A stretch of DNA of 64,000 nt from a bacterium (GTDB lineage: Bacteria; Armatimonadota; Fimbriimonadia; Fimbriimonadales; Fimbriimonadaceae): assembly GCA_027485645.1 (NCBI GenBank), contig JAIXQR010000007.1, positions 434,001 to 498,000 of the forward strand, given 5' to 3'. Within the stretch, counting starts at the first letter, position 1, and each line of letters begins with the position of its first letter. The position numbers were made by a program, and so were the translations under genes. Below are positions 7,879 through 16,841 of this stretch, one piece after another. Below the pieces are notes generated by a model. That model was not told where the DNA came from. It ran no database searches and saw only the letters and a list, made by a program, of their open reading frames with translations.

Positions 7879-8783
7879 GCGGAAACGCGGAGGAAGCTGA
7901 GCAGATCGGCTTCCTCCAGCTTCGGCTCACCGGGCGCCACGTTATCCAGCTTGCCGGCCCGCATCCAAGCCTCAAGGCGATCCACCAAGTCAAAAAGGTG
8001 ATCAAACGACTCGACCCAAAACAGGATCGGCTGGTAATGGTCGATCTCGAACGACTGATTGATCACCCACTCGAGCTGAAGCGGATAGCGCTGAACCTTT
8101 GGTGAAACGATAGAGTGCTCGATTTCGCCGTAGCTGCTGAGCAAACCGCTGCCGTAAACCTTCAGCCCCTTCGGACTGTTCATGAGCCCAAACTCAATCG
8201 TGAACCAGAAAAACCGAGCCATGGCCTGAATGATGCTGGTGAGGCGATGCAGGCGCTCCGTTTCGTCGGAGATGCTGTTCACGATCTCAGCCGCCGTATG
8301 CGCGCAGTCGCCAAACCGCACCAAGGCATCCGCAAATGCCCGGTCGGTATGCATCGGAACGTGGCCAGCGATGTCATGGAAGATGTCCGGTTCCGGTAGG
8401 TAATCCAGCCGATCACTTCGCCGAATGGTAATCGTAGTCGGAAATTCGCGATTCCGGAGGCAATCGAAGAACAGAAACGCCGGAACGTACCCACTGACAG
8501 CTTTTGCCCGGAATCCGGTCAGCGGATCTAGGAACTGGTTCACATCCTCCAGCCGCGGCACCTGGTTCGGATCGAGACAAAGCGACTCGATCCCTTTCAG
8601 AAACCACTCGTTTGCATACAGCTCCCATCGCGGCCGCATTCGCGCGAAGAGCCGTGTCCATGCAAGGTGGTTTTCGGCTGAGTAAAGGTCGTAGGGCTGC
8701 TGGATGTAAAGCTGTCCGCTTGCCTGAGCTTCCTCGATGAAGGGCGACTCCGTTGTCGTTAGCCCGCTTAATCTCGTTGCCAC
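7875..8783 (-). CDS. phhA: Phenylalanine 4-monooxygenase (aromatic amino acid hydroxylase)
   Basis: 302 residues, the size of bacterial pterin-dependent phenylalanine hydroxylases. It would convert phenylalanine to tyrosine with O2, tetrahydropterin and non-haem iron. The iron triad is visible: His136 and His141 in FHDIAGHVPMH, and Glu197 in FTIEFGLM. LTGFRAKAVSGYVP and LPEPDIFHD are family signatures. No regulatory ACT domain precedes the catalytic core. The GTG start lacks a ribosome site, but TATCCT ends 6 nt upstream, a candidate leaderless start. It is convergent with the sugar operon. A tryptophan or tyrosine hydroxylase activity cannot be ruled out. Confidence 0.9.
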   Translation of the reverse strand: MATRLSGLTTTESPFIEEAQASGQLYIQQPYDLYSAENHLAWTRLFARMRPRWELYANEWFLKGIESLCLDPNQVPRLEDVNQFLDPLTGFRAKAVSGYVPAFLFFDCLRNREFPTTITIRRSDRLDYLPEPDIFHDIAGHVPMHTDRAFADALVRFGDCAHTAAEIVNSISDETERLHRLTSIIQAMARFFWFTIEFGLMNSPKGLKVYGSGLLSSYGEIEHSIVSPKVQRYPLQLEWVINQSFEIDHYQPILFWVESFDHLFDLVDRLEAWMRAGKLDNVAPGEPKLEEADLLSFLRVSA

Positions 8784-8808
8784 TTCGTTAGGATATCACC
8801 AGGATCAG

Positions 8809-9678
8809 CTATTGCACGGCCTCGCTGGCCCATACAAATCCCGATGCCTTGAAATCGGTCCTCAAACCGTTCGCATCCACGCAAACTTCCTTCCCGCACG
8901 GGTGAAGCTCGTTCACGGAAACGGAATCGGCATGACCATCGAGGTAGCTGACATTGGAGCGCGATCCAAAGAATCCCTTGAAGTTCCTGCCCCAATAATT
9001 CGCCATCACGGGCTCGACTTCCGAACCGTGTTCACAATTGCCGTCCACACATCCGCCGGGCCATTGCGTGCCGATGGAGGGGAAATCGCTCCAGATCGCA
9101 ACCTTAGAAATGCTCGAGATTCGTCCAGAACTGTCGCTAATGCCAAGATCAACGGCAGCAACGGTCAGAGGATCGCCCCAATGCGGCCCCAGGCAAGTGG
9201 CTCCACCAGCTCGTTCGGTGAGGGAGTCATTCCATTGGTAATCCAAAGGCGGATACACGTCATCAAAATAGTCTTTCCGACCCCTTACCGAACGAGCAAT
9301 ATTGCCAACGCAGTTCGAGCTCGGGTCTTCCATGAAGTTGCCAAACGGATTGTTCCCTTGTCGTTGTTGCCAGGTCCCAATGGCGAAATGTGAAGTTGGA
9401 TTTTTGAATATCTGTCGACTCTTCGTGTAAGGAAGGAACCGTGCCGCGTTGGCATAGAAATCTGGCCATGAGCAGAACGGTGTGGTCCCGTCGTGATCCG
9501 TGCTGTAGAGCAGCGCTCCAAGGGTCGACTGCTTGAGGTTTGAAAGGTCGACTTCCCTTTTGGCAGCGAACTTTGCTTGAGCCAAAACAGGGAGCAACGT
9601 TCCAGCAAGAATCACCGTGATCGCGATCACCACAAGCAGTTCGGTGAGTGTGAATCCTCGCTTCAAGTTTCTTTGCAT
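8809..9678 (-). CDS. Pseudopilin-like protein with type II/IV prepilin leader
   Basis: 289 residues. The prepilin peptidase site is K-R-G followed by [18 protein letters not shown], with the conserved Glu at position 5 of the mature helix. Next comes PVLAQAKFAAKREVDLSNLKQ, as in the four sibling proteins in this window, then a long beta-rich globular domain ending with SYLDGHADSVSVNEL, the H-x9-DG type C-terminus. The mature protein is probably anchored in the inner membrane or displayed in a pseudopilus. It lies downstream of the GH13/LacI operon after a 165-nt gap with a weak hairpin, so it may have its own promoter. Confidence 0.88.
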   Translation of the reverse strand: MQRNLKRGFTLTELLVVIAITVILAGTLLPVLAQAKFAAKREVDLSNLKQSTLGALLYSTDHDGTTPFCSWPDFYANAARFLPYTKSRQIFKNPTSHFAIGTWQQRQGNNPFGNFMEDPSSNCVGNIARSVRGRKDYFDDVYPPLDYQWNDSLTERAGGATCLGPHWGDPLTVAAVDLGISDSSGRISSISKVAIWSDFPSIGTQWPGGCVDGNCEHGSEVEPVMANYWGRNFKGFFGSRSNVSYLDGHADSVSVNELHPCGKEVCVDANGLRTDFKASGFVWASEAVQ

Positions 9679-9816
9679 GCTTCCGCGCCCAAAATCCCAG
9701 TGATTTGTATATCACAAAGTTGGAGGTAAATAGGGTCGCACAAAAGCTAAAATCGATCAGCTCTGATTTCCGTAAAAACTATAGCTTGGTTACAGAGACG
9801 TTTGAGACAGATTTGA

Positions 9817-9838
9817 CTGCCCGCATTTCAACGGGCAG
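9817..9838 (-). terminator. Weak hairpin after the lipoprotein gene
   Basis: Just beyond the lipoprotein stop, read on the minus strand, CTGCCCG and CGGGCAG form a 7-bp stem with an 8-nt loop. It is followed by TCAAATCTG rather than a clean T run, so termination is probably partial. The remaining sequence up to the pseudopilin start at 9678 holds no gene. Confidence 0.45.
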
Positions 9839-9843
9839 AACGG

Positions 9844-10128
9844 CTAGCCACCGCCAGGAACGGGAGCACCGGCTTTCGAGCTCAGCACGTCTTTGGCTTT
9901 CACGCCAGTTTCGGCTTCGATCTTTGCGTACTCTTTTTCCTTTTCGGGCTGCGGCATTGGACTGCTCGCAATGGCTCGAATCTTGTCTTCTGGAGACATT
10001 CGCGCGATCGCATTTTTCGCATCATCGCCCGACATGCCCGCAGGAGCGTTACCGGCATCGCATCCGGTGACTGCGCTGATTGCGGCAACCGCCAACAGCG
10101 TTAGTGCAAAGGTGTTTAGCTTAATCAT
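9844..10128 (-). CDS. Small lipoprotein of the GH13/pilin operon
   Basis: 94 residues starting MIKLNTFALTLLAVAAISAVTGC, a lipoprotein signal with lipobox VTGC. The mature part has ARMSPEDKIRAIASSPMPQPEKEKEYAKIEAETG and a Gly/Pro-rich tail. It recalls the lipoprotein at 62961-63263, which also has a SPEDK turn and sits in a LacI/pilin operon. Start chosen at the signal peptide Met; a longer reading would run through the hairpin at 10145-10170. Function unknown; the repeated pairing with pilin-like genes suggests an envelope partner. Confidence 0.7.
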   Translation of the reverse strand: MIKLNTFALTLLAVAAISAVTGCDAGNAPAGMSGDDAKNAIARMSPEDKIRAIASSPMPQPEKEKEYAKIEAETGVKAKDVLSSKAGAPVPGGG

Positions 10129-10144
10129 TTCGCTTAGAGATGGT

Positions 10145-10170
10145 TTGGAACCGCCATTCGGCGGTTCCAA
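10145..10170 (-). promoter_or_regulatory. Intra-operon RNA hairpin directly after the pseudopilin gene
   Basis: A perfect 11-bp stem (TTGGAACCGCC with GGCGGTTCCAA) and a 4-nt loop, starting 9 nt past the pseudopilin stop and ending 16 nt before the lipoprotein ATG. No T run follows on the minus strand, so it is unlikely to be a full terminator. It probably protects the upstream mRNA 3' end from exonucleases and raises pilin over lipoprotein expression. A hairpin sits in the same place at 61021-61047. Confidence 0.7.
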
Positions 10171-10179
10171 GAGGTTGAC

Positions 10180-11130
10180 TTACTGGTTATCCGGCGAGGC
10201 CCAGTTGGTTCCCCACCAGTTGAACGCCTTACCGTTCTGCTCTGGGTGTGGAGCGCCAGCTGCCCATCCGATGTTCGCCGGGTTAGATCCGCCTTCTCCA
10301 CCGTTCCAGGTGTCGTTGTAGATCAGGTCGCCATTGGCGTTGATGTTAGGCAGAAGCTTCGTTGCTTGGTAGAACTGAGCGTGTCCGTCCATGTGAGCAA
10401 CGTTCGATCCGCCGTTCCAGTAGCCGGTCTTGACGCCCCAGAAGCCGCTGAGACCGTTCTGGTTGCCTGGCCAGGTCTTTCCGCTTGGCGGGAAGTCAGA
10501 CCAGAGGACGACCTTAGCGATGTTGACGAACTGAGTGGTGCCAGGGCCAACGCCTTCAACTCCACCGTTGCTGCCGCCACCCGAACCGCCATTTGACGAC
10601 GTGTTTGGAGCTGGAGCAAAGTAGCCGTAAGCGCCGGTGCAAGGACCCTGCTGGTATCCGAAGATGTTCGGGTTCAAGCGGTAATCCATCGCTGGGTAAA
10701 TGTCGCTGTAGTAGCGAGCGCCGCCGACGGTGGAAGTGCCGAGGCCAACGCAACCGTCGTTTGGAGGAAGCATGTAACCTGGTGCGCCACCAGCGAAGCC
10801 GTTATCTGCCTTTTGTCGCTGAACCGCACCCTGCTTTGCAGAGCTGGCTGGGTTCTGGAAGATGTTTCGGTTCTTGGTGTATGGAAGTACTCGTGCAGCA
10901 AACACGTAGTCCTCTTGCCAGTTCGTGTGAGGCAGATAGTCATCGGCATCGTTGCTGTAAATCAACGAAGCGGTCATGTTCTGCTTCAGGTTCGAAAGGT
11001 CGGAGGTCTTCTTTGCAGCAAGCTTAGCTTGAGCGAAAACTGGGAACAGGATAGCGGCAAGAATCGCAATGATTGCGATAACGACGAGAAGTTCAATGAG
11101 CGTAAAGCCCTGTCTGCGTTGACTCTTCAT
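10180..11130 (-). CDS. Pseudopilin-like protein with prepilin leader, H-x9-DG type
   Basis: 316 residues. Leader MKSQRRQG is cleaved before [41 protein letters not shown] follows. The globular part is rich in Gly, Asn and Trp, with [12 protein letters not shown], a [10 protein letters not shown] linker, and the C-terminal [20 protein letters not shown] that gives this group its H-x9-DG name. The ATG follows the amylase stop by one nucleotide (TAACATG), so translation is coupled to the amylase. Family members are numerous in Armatimonadota and Planctomycetota genomes, with no settled function. Position between a glycosidase and a lipoprotein suggests a glycan-binding or surface-scaffold role. 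Confidence 0.9.
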   Translation of the reverse strand: MKSQRRQGFTLIELLVVIAIIAILAAILFPVFAQAKLAAKKTSDLSNLKQNMTASLIYSNDADDYLPHTNWQEDYVFAARVLPYTKNRNIFQNPASSAKQGAVQRQKADNGFAGGAPGYMLPPNDGCVGLGTSTVGGARYYSDIYPAMDYRLNPNIFGYQQGPCTGAYGYFAPAPNTSSNGGSGGGSNGGVEGVGPGTTQFVNIAKVVLWSDFPPSGKTWPGNQNGLSGFWGVKTGYWNGGSNVAHMDGHAQFYQATKLLPNINANGDLIYNDTWNGGEGGSNPANIGWAAGAPHPEQNGKAFNWWGTNWASPDNQ

Positions 11131-11131
11131 G

Positions 11132-13243
11132 TTAGTTTGAGACTCCGGTTCTTTCTAGTGAATCGGTTGATAAGGACGTGGCCTTCTGGGTTTTCACCTT
11201 TCGGGCAGATATGGATGTTTGAGATGGTATCGGTCGCAGAATTGCGGCCGACATTGGCTCAAGAGTTAAAGCGAGGGTTCGGCTATCGCCGAGGGATGAA
11301 AACTGTTTGCCAGACAAGGCGTCTTGCCAGCTCCTTTGTGCCAGCAACTTCGTGCTGACCGTGAAGCTTCGGCGATCGGTCGAACGATTTACGGCGATGA
11401 TCGAAGCGTCATTCTCGGCTTTTCTGGCGAAGGCAAGGACGCCAGCTTGATCATCTGCATGGAGCCGGATCGGAGATCCCACTTTGAGCGACTCGCTGCT
11501 TTGCCGAATTCGACCGAGTTGCTTGTAGTAGTTAAGAAGATCGTTCTCTGAAGTCGCTTTTGACCACTCCATTCCCCGCCGATTCTGCGGATCGACGCCA
11601 CCTTGCATCCCGATTTCCTCGCCGTAGTAAACGGACGGCGTACCGGGCCAAGTGAACTGAACAGTTGCGGCAAGCTTCTGCTTCTTGACATCTCCGCCAC
11701 AGAGGGTCAGGAATCGAGGCGTATCGTGACTCGAAAGCAACAACATCAAGTTGCGGCTTACTTGCGGAACGTAACTGTCATAAACGCGGAACAAGGTGTC
11801 GAGGTACTGACTCGGCGTCGTGCGCTGCTCGGCAATAAATCGAAGGTTTGCGTCGCGGAACTGGTAGCCCATCATGGAATCCCATTGATCACCGCTCAGC
11901 CAGGGACGTCCGTCTCCCCAGTGCTCGCCGACAATCCAAAGGTCCTTATTCAGGCCCTTAACTTCTTTCCGGAAAGCCCGCCAGAAGTCCATCTCAACTT
12001 CATTAGCGACGTCCAGTCGGACACCCTGCAATCCAGGTGCAGTCTTGTACCAGAACGGTGCCACCGAGAGAAGATGCTTCCGAGCACTGACGTTTTTCGT
12101 ATTGAGTTTTGGCATGCTCGGGAAGCCAAACCAAGCTTCGTAGTCAGGCCGATCCTTAACGACCACCGGGAAGTTCTTGATGAAATACCAGTCGAGATAT
12201 TCCGACTTCTCTCCGTTCTTTACAATGTCGTCGAATGCGAAGAATCGTGGTGAAGTGTGGTTAAGACAAAGGTCTAGCACGTACCCAAGCCCCTGAGCCT
12301 TCATCGCTTTACCGAGATCGACAAACTCGGCGTTTGTTCCGAACTGGGGATCGATTTCGAAGTAAGTGTCCGCCTCGTACCGATGGTTCGATGGGGACTT
12401 AAAGATTGGATTGAAGTAGACGGTCGAAACGCCAAGCGACTTCAGATATGACAGCTTGCTCTTGACGCCGGTAATGTCTCCACCAAAACGGTTTCCGTAG
12501 GTTGGAGTGCCATCCCACGGCATTACGCCCTCGGGATCGTTTGCGGTGCTACCGTTAGCAAATCGATCTGGGAAGATTTGATAAACGATTCCGCGGCTCA
12601 CCCAGTTCGGAGTTTCAAACACCGGAACGGACTTAGGATCCACCGTGTACGGCCCAAGCTTCTTACTTCCAGCACCATCTAACAAGACAATGGTGTATTC
12701 AAACCGTTCTGCACTCACCGGAATCGAGACCTTGAAGAACTCGTAAAGGTCATCCCCAGCCACTCGATTCATGGCGATGTTTACGCGACCAATAGTCACG
12801 CTGGCAAACTCAACATCTCCCTTGCGTACTCGGACTGAAACTTGTGCCTTGCCTTGATCAACGTTGAAGTACGGGATAGAGGTCGAGTGCTGGAGCGCGC
12901 TCAACGTGAAGCGCCCGTCGCCAATGTTCGCTGGAAGCTTGAAATCCGCTGGTTCAACGAAGAGGAGAGAGTTGATATTCCCGCCGCCATCATCTTGTGA
13001 TTTGGCTTTCGGGTCAGTCACCCAAGTTGATGAATTGAGGACGAACTTGTACTGGTGTTGACCGAGAGACAGCGGCAAGGTGACGGTCCAGGTTCGACCA
13101 TCGGCTTCGACCTTCATCGGGTTCTTGGAGTTGCTCCAGCCATTGAAGGTGCCAGCAACGTGAACCGAAGTCAAACTGCTCTCGGAAACGTATCGGAACG
13201 TGTGCTGCGCCGTCTCAGACTGCGCGATTGCGAGCAAAATCAT
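11132..13243 (-). CDS. GH13 alpha-amylase / cyclomaltodextrinase-type glycoside hydrolase
   Basis: 703 residues. A short signal-like start (MILLAIAQS) leads to a CBM48/AMPK-type glycogen-binding domain at about 12-95 ([27 protein letters not shown]), a second beta domain to about 205, and a GH13 barrel from about 210. Catalytic residues can be placed: nucleophile Asp411 in [11 protein letters not shown], acid/base Glu440 in WIVGEHWGD, and Asp507 in [19 protein letters not shown] is conserved region I. A C-terminal beta domain ends near 675, followed by a Ser/Lys-rich tail. Likely cleaves maltodextrins or cyclodextrins. It overlaps lacI by 4 nt and is coupled to the pilin gene. Confidence 0.92.
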   Translation of the reverse strand: MILLAIAQSETAQHTFRYVSESSLTSVHVAGTFNGWSNSKNPMKVEADGRTWTVTLPLSLGQHQYKFVLNSSTWVTDPKAKSQDDGGGNINSLLFVEPADFKLPANIGDGRFTLSALQHSTSIPYFNVDQGKAQVSVRVRKGDVEFASVTIGRVNIAMNRVAGDDLYEFFKVSIPVSAERFEYTIVLLDGAGSKKLGPYTVDPKSVPVFETPNWVSRGIVYQIFPDRFANGSTANDPEGVMPWDGTPTYGNRFGGDITGVKSKLSYLKSLGVSTVYFNPIFKSPSNHRYEADTYFEIDPQFGTNAEFVDLGKAMKAQGLGYVLDLCLNHTSPRFFAFDDIVKNGEKSEYLDWYFIKNFPVVVKDRPDYEAWFGFPSMPKLNTKNVSARKHLLSVAPFWYKTAPGLQGVRLDVANEVEMDFWRAFRKEVKGLNKDLWIVGEHWGDGRPWLSGDQWDSMMGYQFRDANLRFIAEQRTTPSQYLDTLFRVYDSYVPQVSRNLMLLLSSHDTPRFLTLCGGDVKKQKLAATVQFTWPGTPSVYYGEEIGMQGGVDPQNRRGMEWSKATSENDLLNYYKQLGRIRQSSESLKVGSPIRLHADDQAGVLAFARKAENDASIIAVNRSTDRRSFTVSTKLLAQRSWQDALSGKQFSSLGDSRTLALTLEPMSAAILRPIPSQTSISARKVKTQKATSLSTDSLERTGVSN

Positions 13244-14262
13244 TCGAGCACCGCCTCGCGCTGACTACTGCCACGCACGGAAAGTGAGGTTGGAACGATG
13301 ACTCGGCGATTCTCCCAGGTGTCTTCGCCGTCCAAAATCTGGAGCAATCGAGCACAAGCAACCCGAACAATTTCTCCCATGTTCAGACTTACTGAAGAGA
13401 GCCCTCCATCGATCATCTCGCAGAGGTGAGTGTCATTGAAACTTACGAGACCCAGATTCTGAGGAACCTTCAGGCCGAACTCTCTGGCTGCGCCGACGAC
13501 GCCGAGCGCCATGTAGTCATCCAGGACCACTAGCGCATCGGGACAGTCACCCGAATTAAAGATGCTCCGGGCTACTTCTCGCGCTGAGAGTGCGCCGAAG
13601 TCGGCATGCCAGATTCGGTCGGACATGTTTCCACCGCGTAGCGCTCTCTGGTAACCGGCAACGCGGTCATCGCTCACCGTAACGCCCGTTCGTCCGGCCA
13701 GCATGCCAATCCGTCGGTAGCCCATCTCCATCAGATGGCGGGTCGCCAATTCTGCGGCCGCCACGTTATCGTTATCGACCGAGTGAATCTGATTGTTGTT
13801 CAGCGGGTTGCCAATCAGCACGAACGGAAAATTATCTTGCTGAAGTCGCCCGATGCGATAGTCGGTGGCTTCACTCTCAACGAGAATAAGCCCATCAACA
13901 CGGCGCGTGCGCAGCATCTCGTCATAGATGAATGACTGTCCGGCCACCGAAGTGACCATGTCGAGGCAAAGGTGATAAGGCGACCCGTTGAGGACGTCAA
14001 GGATTTCGGCGACCAAGCCTGCAAAGAACGGGTCATCACTCAGGCCACCCATTGGCCGGTTGAGCACGAGCCCGATCAAATTTGTTCGTTTGCTTCTCAG
14101 AGACCGAGCGCGCACATCCGGCTGGTAGTTATGTGCTCGCATCGCCTCAACGACGCGGTCTCGAATGGCGGCCTCAACTTTCTCGTCACCGGCAAGGACA
14201 CGTGACACAGTTGCCTGTGAAACGCTGGCTATTTTTGCGATGTCCTGCTGCGTGACCCTCAT
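13240..14262 (-). CDS. LacI-family transcriptional regulator of the GH13 operon
   Basis: 340 residues. The N-terminal helix-turn-helix reads DIAKIASVSQATVSRVLAG, with the hinge helix around ARSLRSKRTNLIG. The effector-binding core has FFAGLVAEILDVL, RRVDGLILVESEATD, GYRRIGMLAGRTGVTVSDDR and PQNLGLVSFND. The ATG at 14262 is chosen because GGAAG lies upstream; an upstream TTG would add six odd residues. It is the first gene of its operon and its stop overlaps the amylase start (ATGA). The perfect double operator directly upstream indicates autorepression together with the amylase and pilin. Inducer is probably a malto-oligosaccharide (inference from the neighbour). Confidence 0.92.
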   Translation of the reverse strand: MRVTQQDIAKIASVSQATVSRVLAGDEKVEAAIRDRVVEAMRAHNYQPDVRARSLRSKRTNLIGLVLNRPMGGLSDDPFFAGLVAEILDVLNGSPYHLCLDMVTSVAGQSFIYDEMLRTRRVDGLILVESEATDYRIGRLQQDNFPFVLIGNPLNNNQIHSVDNDNVAAAELATRHLMEMGYRRIGMLAGRTGVTVSDDRVAGYQRALRGGNMSDRIWHADFGALSAREVARSIFNSGDCPDALVVLDDYMALGVVGAAREFGLKVPQNLGLVSFNDTHLCEMIDGGLSSVSLNMGEIVRVACARLLQILDGEDTWENRRVIVPTSLSVRGSSQREAVLE

Positions 14263-14281
14263 TGGTTCTTCCGCTCTCAAC

Positions 14282-14334
14282 TGTGAGAATACGAATTCTT
14301 GTCCACACTATACACAAGAATTCGTATTCTCACA
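14282..14334 (-). promoter_or_regulatory. Paired LacI operators overlapping the operon promoter
   Basis: Two identical 21-bp sequences in inverted orientation (14282-14302 and 14314-14334) with an 11-bp gap. Each holds GAATACGAATTC or its complement, an imperfect palindrome with the central CG typical of LacI operators; centres are 31 bp apart, about three helical turns. On the minus strand TTGTGA (14330-14335), 17 bp, then TATAGT (14307-14312) form the promoter. One operator fills the -35/-10 spacer and the other lies just downstream of the -10. Binding would block the polymerase. Confidence 0.85.
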
Positions 14335-14397
14335 AGTGATTCCGAAAATATTCTCAGAAATTTTTCGGAAAACTCGAAATCGCCAAGGCGCAAAAAC

Positions 14398-14433
14398 AAA
14401 GAGACCGGATGGTTTTCACCATCCGGTCTCTTT
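14398..14433 (-). terminator. Intrinsic terminator after the response regulator gene
   Basis: A perfect 13-bp stem (AGAGACCGGATGG with CCATCCGGTCTCT) around a 6-nt loop, flanked by AAA and TTT. On the minus strand it is followed by TTTGTTTTTG, giving a normal rho-independent terminator 21 nt past the response regulator stop. Confidence 0.85.
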
Positions 14434-14454
14434 CAGAAATCCTTTTGTCTGAGC

Positions 14455-14856
14455 TTAGATTTCGTAGCGCTTCGAGCCAGAATCGTCCGTGCCCTGAGCA
14501 ATTCTCTTAACGAAGGTCACGAGTTCCATCGGGTTAAACGGCTTCGTGAGATACATATCCGCGCCGTAGTGATAACCTTCGAAAACGTCCTTATCCTGTG
14601 CCTTCGCCGTCAACATGATGACCGGGAGATTTTCCGTCTCCGGTTCTCGACGAATCGACTTCAAAACTTCGAAGCCATCCATGTACGGCATCATGACGTC
14701 AAGAACCACGAGGTTCGGCTTTTCTGCTCGGATCTTCTCCAAACCTTCTTTGCCATCGAACGCCGTTACCACTTGGTAACCCTGACGCTCCAAATTGACC
14801 TGAATAAGCCGCACAATGTGGCGCTCGTCATCGCAAACCAAAACTTTCAACGCCAT
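14455..14856 (-). CDS. Single-domain response regulator (CheY/REC type)
   Basis: 133 residues, a stand-alone receiver domain. MALKVLVCDDERHIVRLIQ carries the acidic pair, LVVLDVMMPYMDGFEVL the phosphoacceptor Asp, VIMLTAKAQDKD the conserved Thr, and YLTKPFNPMELV the Lys. There is no output domain, only a short charged tail. The start at 14856 has AGAGGAAC upstream. No kinase gene is near, so the partner is unknown. It has its own terminator and is transcribed alone, divergent from the PLP enzyme gene. Confidence 0.9.
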   Translation of the reverse strand: MALKVLVCDDERHIVRLIQVNLERQGYQVVTAFDGKEGLEKIRAEKPNLVVLDVMMPYMDGFEVLKSIRREPETENLPVIMLTAKAQDKDVFEGYHYGADMYLTKPFNPMELVTFVKRIAQGTDDSGSKRYEI

Positions 14857-15004
14857 GAGTTGTCTTGTTCCTCTCATTCAGCGGAGCTAAGCCCAGCGCC
14901 GAACGCGGTCTATTCTACTCATATCTCCGAACTTTGCGGAACGGTCCGCGAAATATTCTTCTTGGGTCAAACGAGGTCCCGCGATATCTGCGACAATCTC
15001 AGGC

Positions 15005-16195
15005 ATGTTTCCGGATCACGATATGGATGTCGCGACCATTCTCGCCCACCTTGGAGAGCAACCAAAGAATCAGGGGGCGGTCGTTCCTCCAATTTTTCAG
15101 AACTCACTCTTCACCTTTGAGACCACCGAAGCGCTGCTGCACGCTTTGGAGCAGAAGCCGCTTGGGCCGCCTCACCACTACAGCCGGCTGAGCAACCCAA
15201 CCCTGAGCGTCATCGAACAGAAGATTGCCGCTCTCGAAGGCGCTGAAGCATGTAAGGTTACGGGCTGCGGCATGGCTGCCATCACGGCGGCCGTCACGCA
15301 TTTCCTTAAGGCCGGAGCGCACGTTGTATGTCCCGACACAGCCTACGGCCCAGTGCGCCGACTGCTGTCGGATTATATGGCCCGGTTCAACGTTTCCGTC
15401 ACCTACGTATCTGGAACCTCAACGGACGAGATCGTTGCGGCATGTCGCCCGGAAACCACCCTCATTTATCTAGAGAGCCCATCTTCAGCTCTGTTCCGCA
15501 TGCAGGACCTCCCGGCAATCACTGCATATGCTCGAGCAAACGGCATCAACACCGTCATCGATAACACCTACGCGACGCCTCTACTGTTGAATCCGATCAG
15601 CCTTGGCGTTGACGTGGTATGCCACAGCGCAACGAAGTACATGTCGGGACACAGCGACATCACCGCCGGGGCAATTGTCGGCAGCCAGAAGATGATCTAT
15701 GACATCACGATGGCTGAGGTGAACATGATGGGCAACATCCTGCACCCGTTCTCCGCTTGGCTGCTCCTTAGGGGCATCCGAACCCTTGCCGCGAGACTTC
15801 CCCTCCATGGCAAAACCGCGGACGATGTTGCCAACTGGTTGGAAGGGCACCCTTCAGTCGCACAGGTTCACCATATCTCGCTGGATTCGTACCCACAACG
15901 GGACCTCTACCAAAAGATGTTCAAAGGGTCTGGCGGACTCTTCTCCTTCGAACCGAAGGACCAATCCCGAGAGTCAGTTTTGGCATTCTGCGATGCGCTC
16001 AAGATCTTCCAACGAGGGATCAGTTGGGGTGGCTTCGAGAGCCTTGTGGTGCCGCTGTTGACCTCTCCTGCAGATTACGAAAAGCCACGCTGGGTAATCC
16101 GCCTCTTCTGCGGACTAGAAGGAGTCAACGATCTCAAGGCCGACATCAGTCAGGCCTTCGATCGCGTAGAGGCTCTCTCTGCCACTCGAGTCTAA
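15005..16195 (+). CDS. Cys/Met metabolism PLP enzyme (trans-sulfuration family)
   Basis: 396 residues, full family length. The PLP lysine is in VCHSATKYMSGHSD. YSRLSNPTLSVIEQKIAALEG near residue 60 contributes the phosphate-binding Tyr/Arg of the neighbouring subunit. TLIYLESPSS and VIDNTYATPLLLNP (cofactor Asp) are standard motifs. The family includes cystathionine gamma-synthase, cystathionine beta- and gamma-lyase, and methionine gamma-lyase; sequence alone does not decide among them, and SWGGFESLV leans toward beta-lyase or synthase types. Its stop overlaps that of the convergent amidase gene. An ATG 18 nt downstream is an alternative start. Confidence 0.88.
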   Translation: MFPDHDMDVATILAHLGEQPKNQGAVVPPIFQNSLFTFETTEALLHALEQKPLGPPHHYSRLSNPTLSVIEQKIAALEGAEACKVTGCGMAAITAAVTHFLKAGAHVVCPDTAYGPVRRLLSDYMARFNVSVTYVSGTSTDEIVAACRPETTLIYLESPSSALFRMQDLPAITAYARANGINTVIDNTYATPLLLNPISLGVDVVCHSATKYMSGHSDITAGAIVGSQKMIYDITMAEVNMMGNILHPFSAWLLLRGIRTLAARLPLHGKTADDVANWLEGHPSVAQVHHISLDSYPQRDLYQKMFKGSGGLFSFEPKDQSRESVLAFCDALKIFQRGISWGGFESLVVPLLTSPADYEKPRWVIRLFCGLEGVNDLKADISQAFDRVEALSATRV

Positions 16196-16806
16196 AACTT
16201 ATCGGTAGCAGGGTTCTTTCCGAAATACATCGGTAAGTTCAGGTCTTTCAGAGACTCCCACGGAAAGCCGGCCGGATCGCTTTTGCGACCGGCTGGCACG
16301 GCGATGAACTCGTGACTCACGATCTGCTTTAGCGGGAACCGCCGCTTCAAACCCGCAATGATCCACTTGAGCACTTGAACTTGCTCCTTTGGGTACGGCT
16401 GCTTGCCATCGTTGAGATTCACCAGTTCAATGCCGATTGAGTAGTGGTTCAGGTTTGGGCGACCATTAGGATCGACGCTTACGCCTGCGTGCCAAGCACG
16501 GTCAAAGGTGCTGACGTGCATCACATAAGAGCCATCTCGTCCGATCGTGTAGTGGGCGCTCACCTGGCTGGATTCACGAAGAAATGCGTTCGTTGTCTGT
16601 TCTAGAGTCGGAATGACCGTGCTGTGAACCACAACCGTGTCTACAACGGCTCCCTCAGGACGGGGTCCAAAATTGGGGGACTGGATCCAAAGGAATTTTG
16701 CGAAGCCAGGTTCTTTCCAAGGGCTCGGCATGGCGTCTCTCGGGTCGGGTGGTAATCCGCCTTGCAGTGAAGCTGAGACACACGCAACGATGCCAAGAGT
16801 GAACAT
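16192..16806 (-). CDS. N-acetylmuramoyl-L-alanine amidase (Amidase_2, zinc)
   Basis: 204 residues with an N-terminal signal (MFTLGIVACVSASLQGG). Zinc-site motifs of the AmpD/AmiD group are present: VDTVVVHSTV (first His), a second His in the FDRAWHAGVS region, and VSHEFIAVPAGRKSDPAGFP with the final His and Asp. YTIGRDGSYVMHV and IGIELVN are also family hallmarks. It should cut the bond between MurNAc and the peptide stem, in the envelope. It lies 35 nt after a membrane protein gene and downstream of two glycosyltransferases. Confidence 0.88.
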   Translation of the reverse strand: MFTLGIVACVSASLQGGLPPDPRDAMPSPWKEPGFAKFLWIQSPNFGPRPEGAVVDTVVVHSTVIPTLEQTTNAFLRESSQVSAHYTIGRDGSYVMHVSTFDRAWHAGVSVDPNGRPNLNHYSIGIELVNLNDGKQPYPKEQVQVLKWIIAGLKRRFPLKQIVSHEFIAVPAGRKSDPAGFPWESLKDLNLPMYFGKNPATDKF

Positions 16807-16841
16807 TCCGGCGGTTTACCCGATGCCCCTTCCCTATGAAC

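Noticed and set aside
9680-9720. CRP-like palindrome (AGTGATTTGTATATCAC) upstream of the 8809-9678 pseudopilin
   Set aside because: The half-sites TGTGA and TCAC are 8 bp apart, not 6, and no Crp gene is in view; probably chance in an AT-rich promoter.
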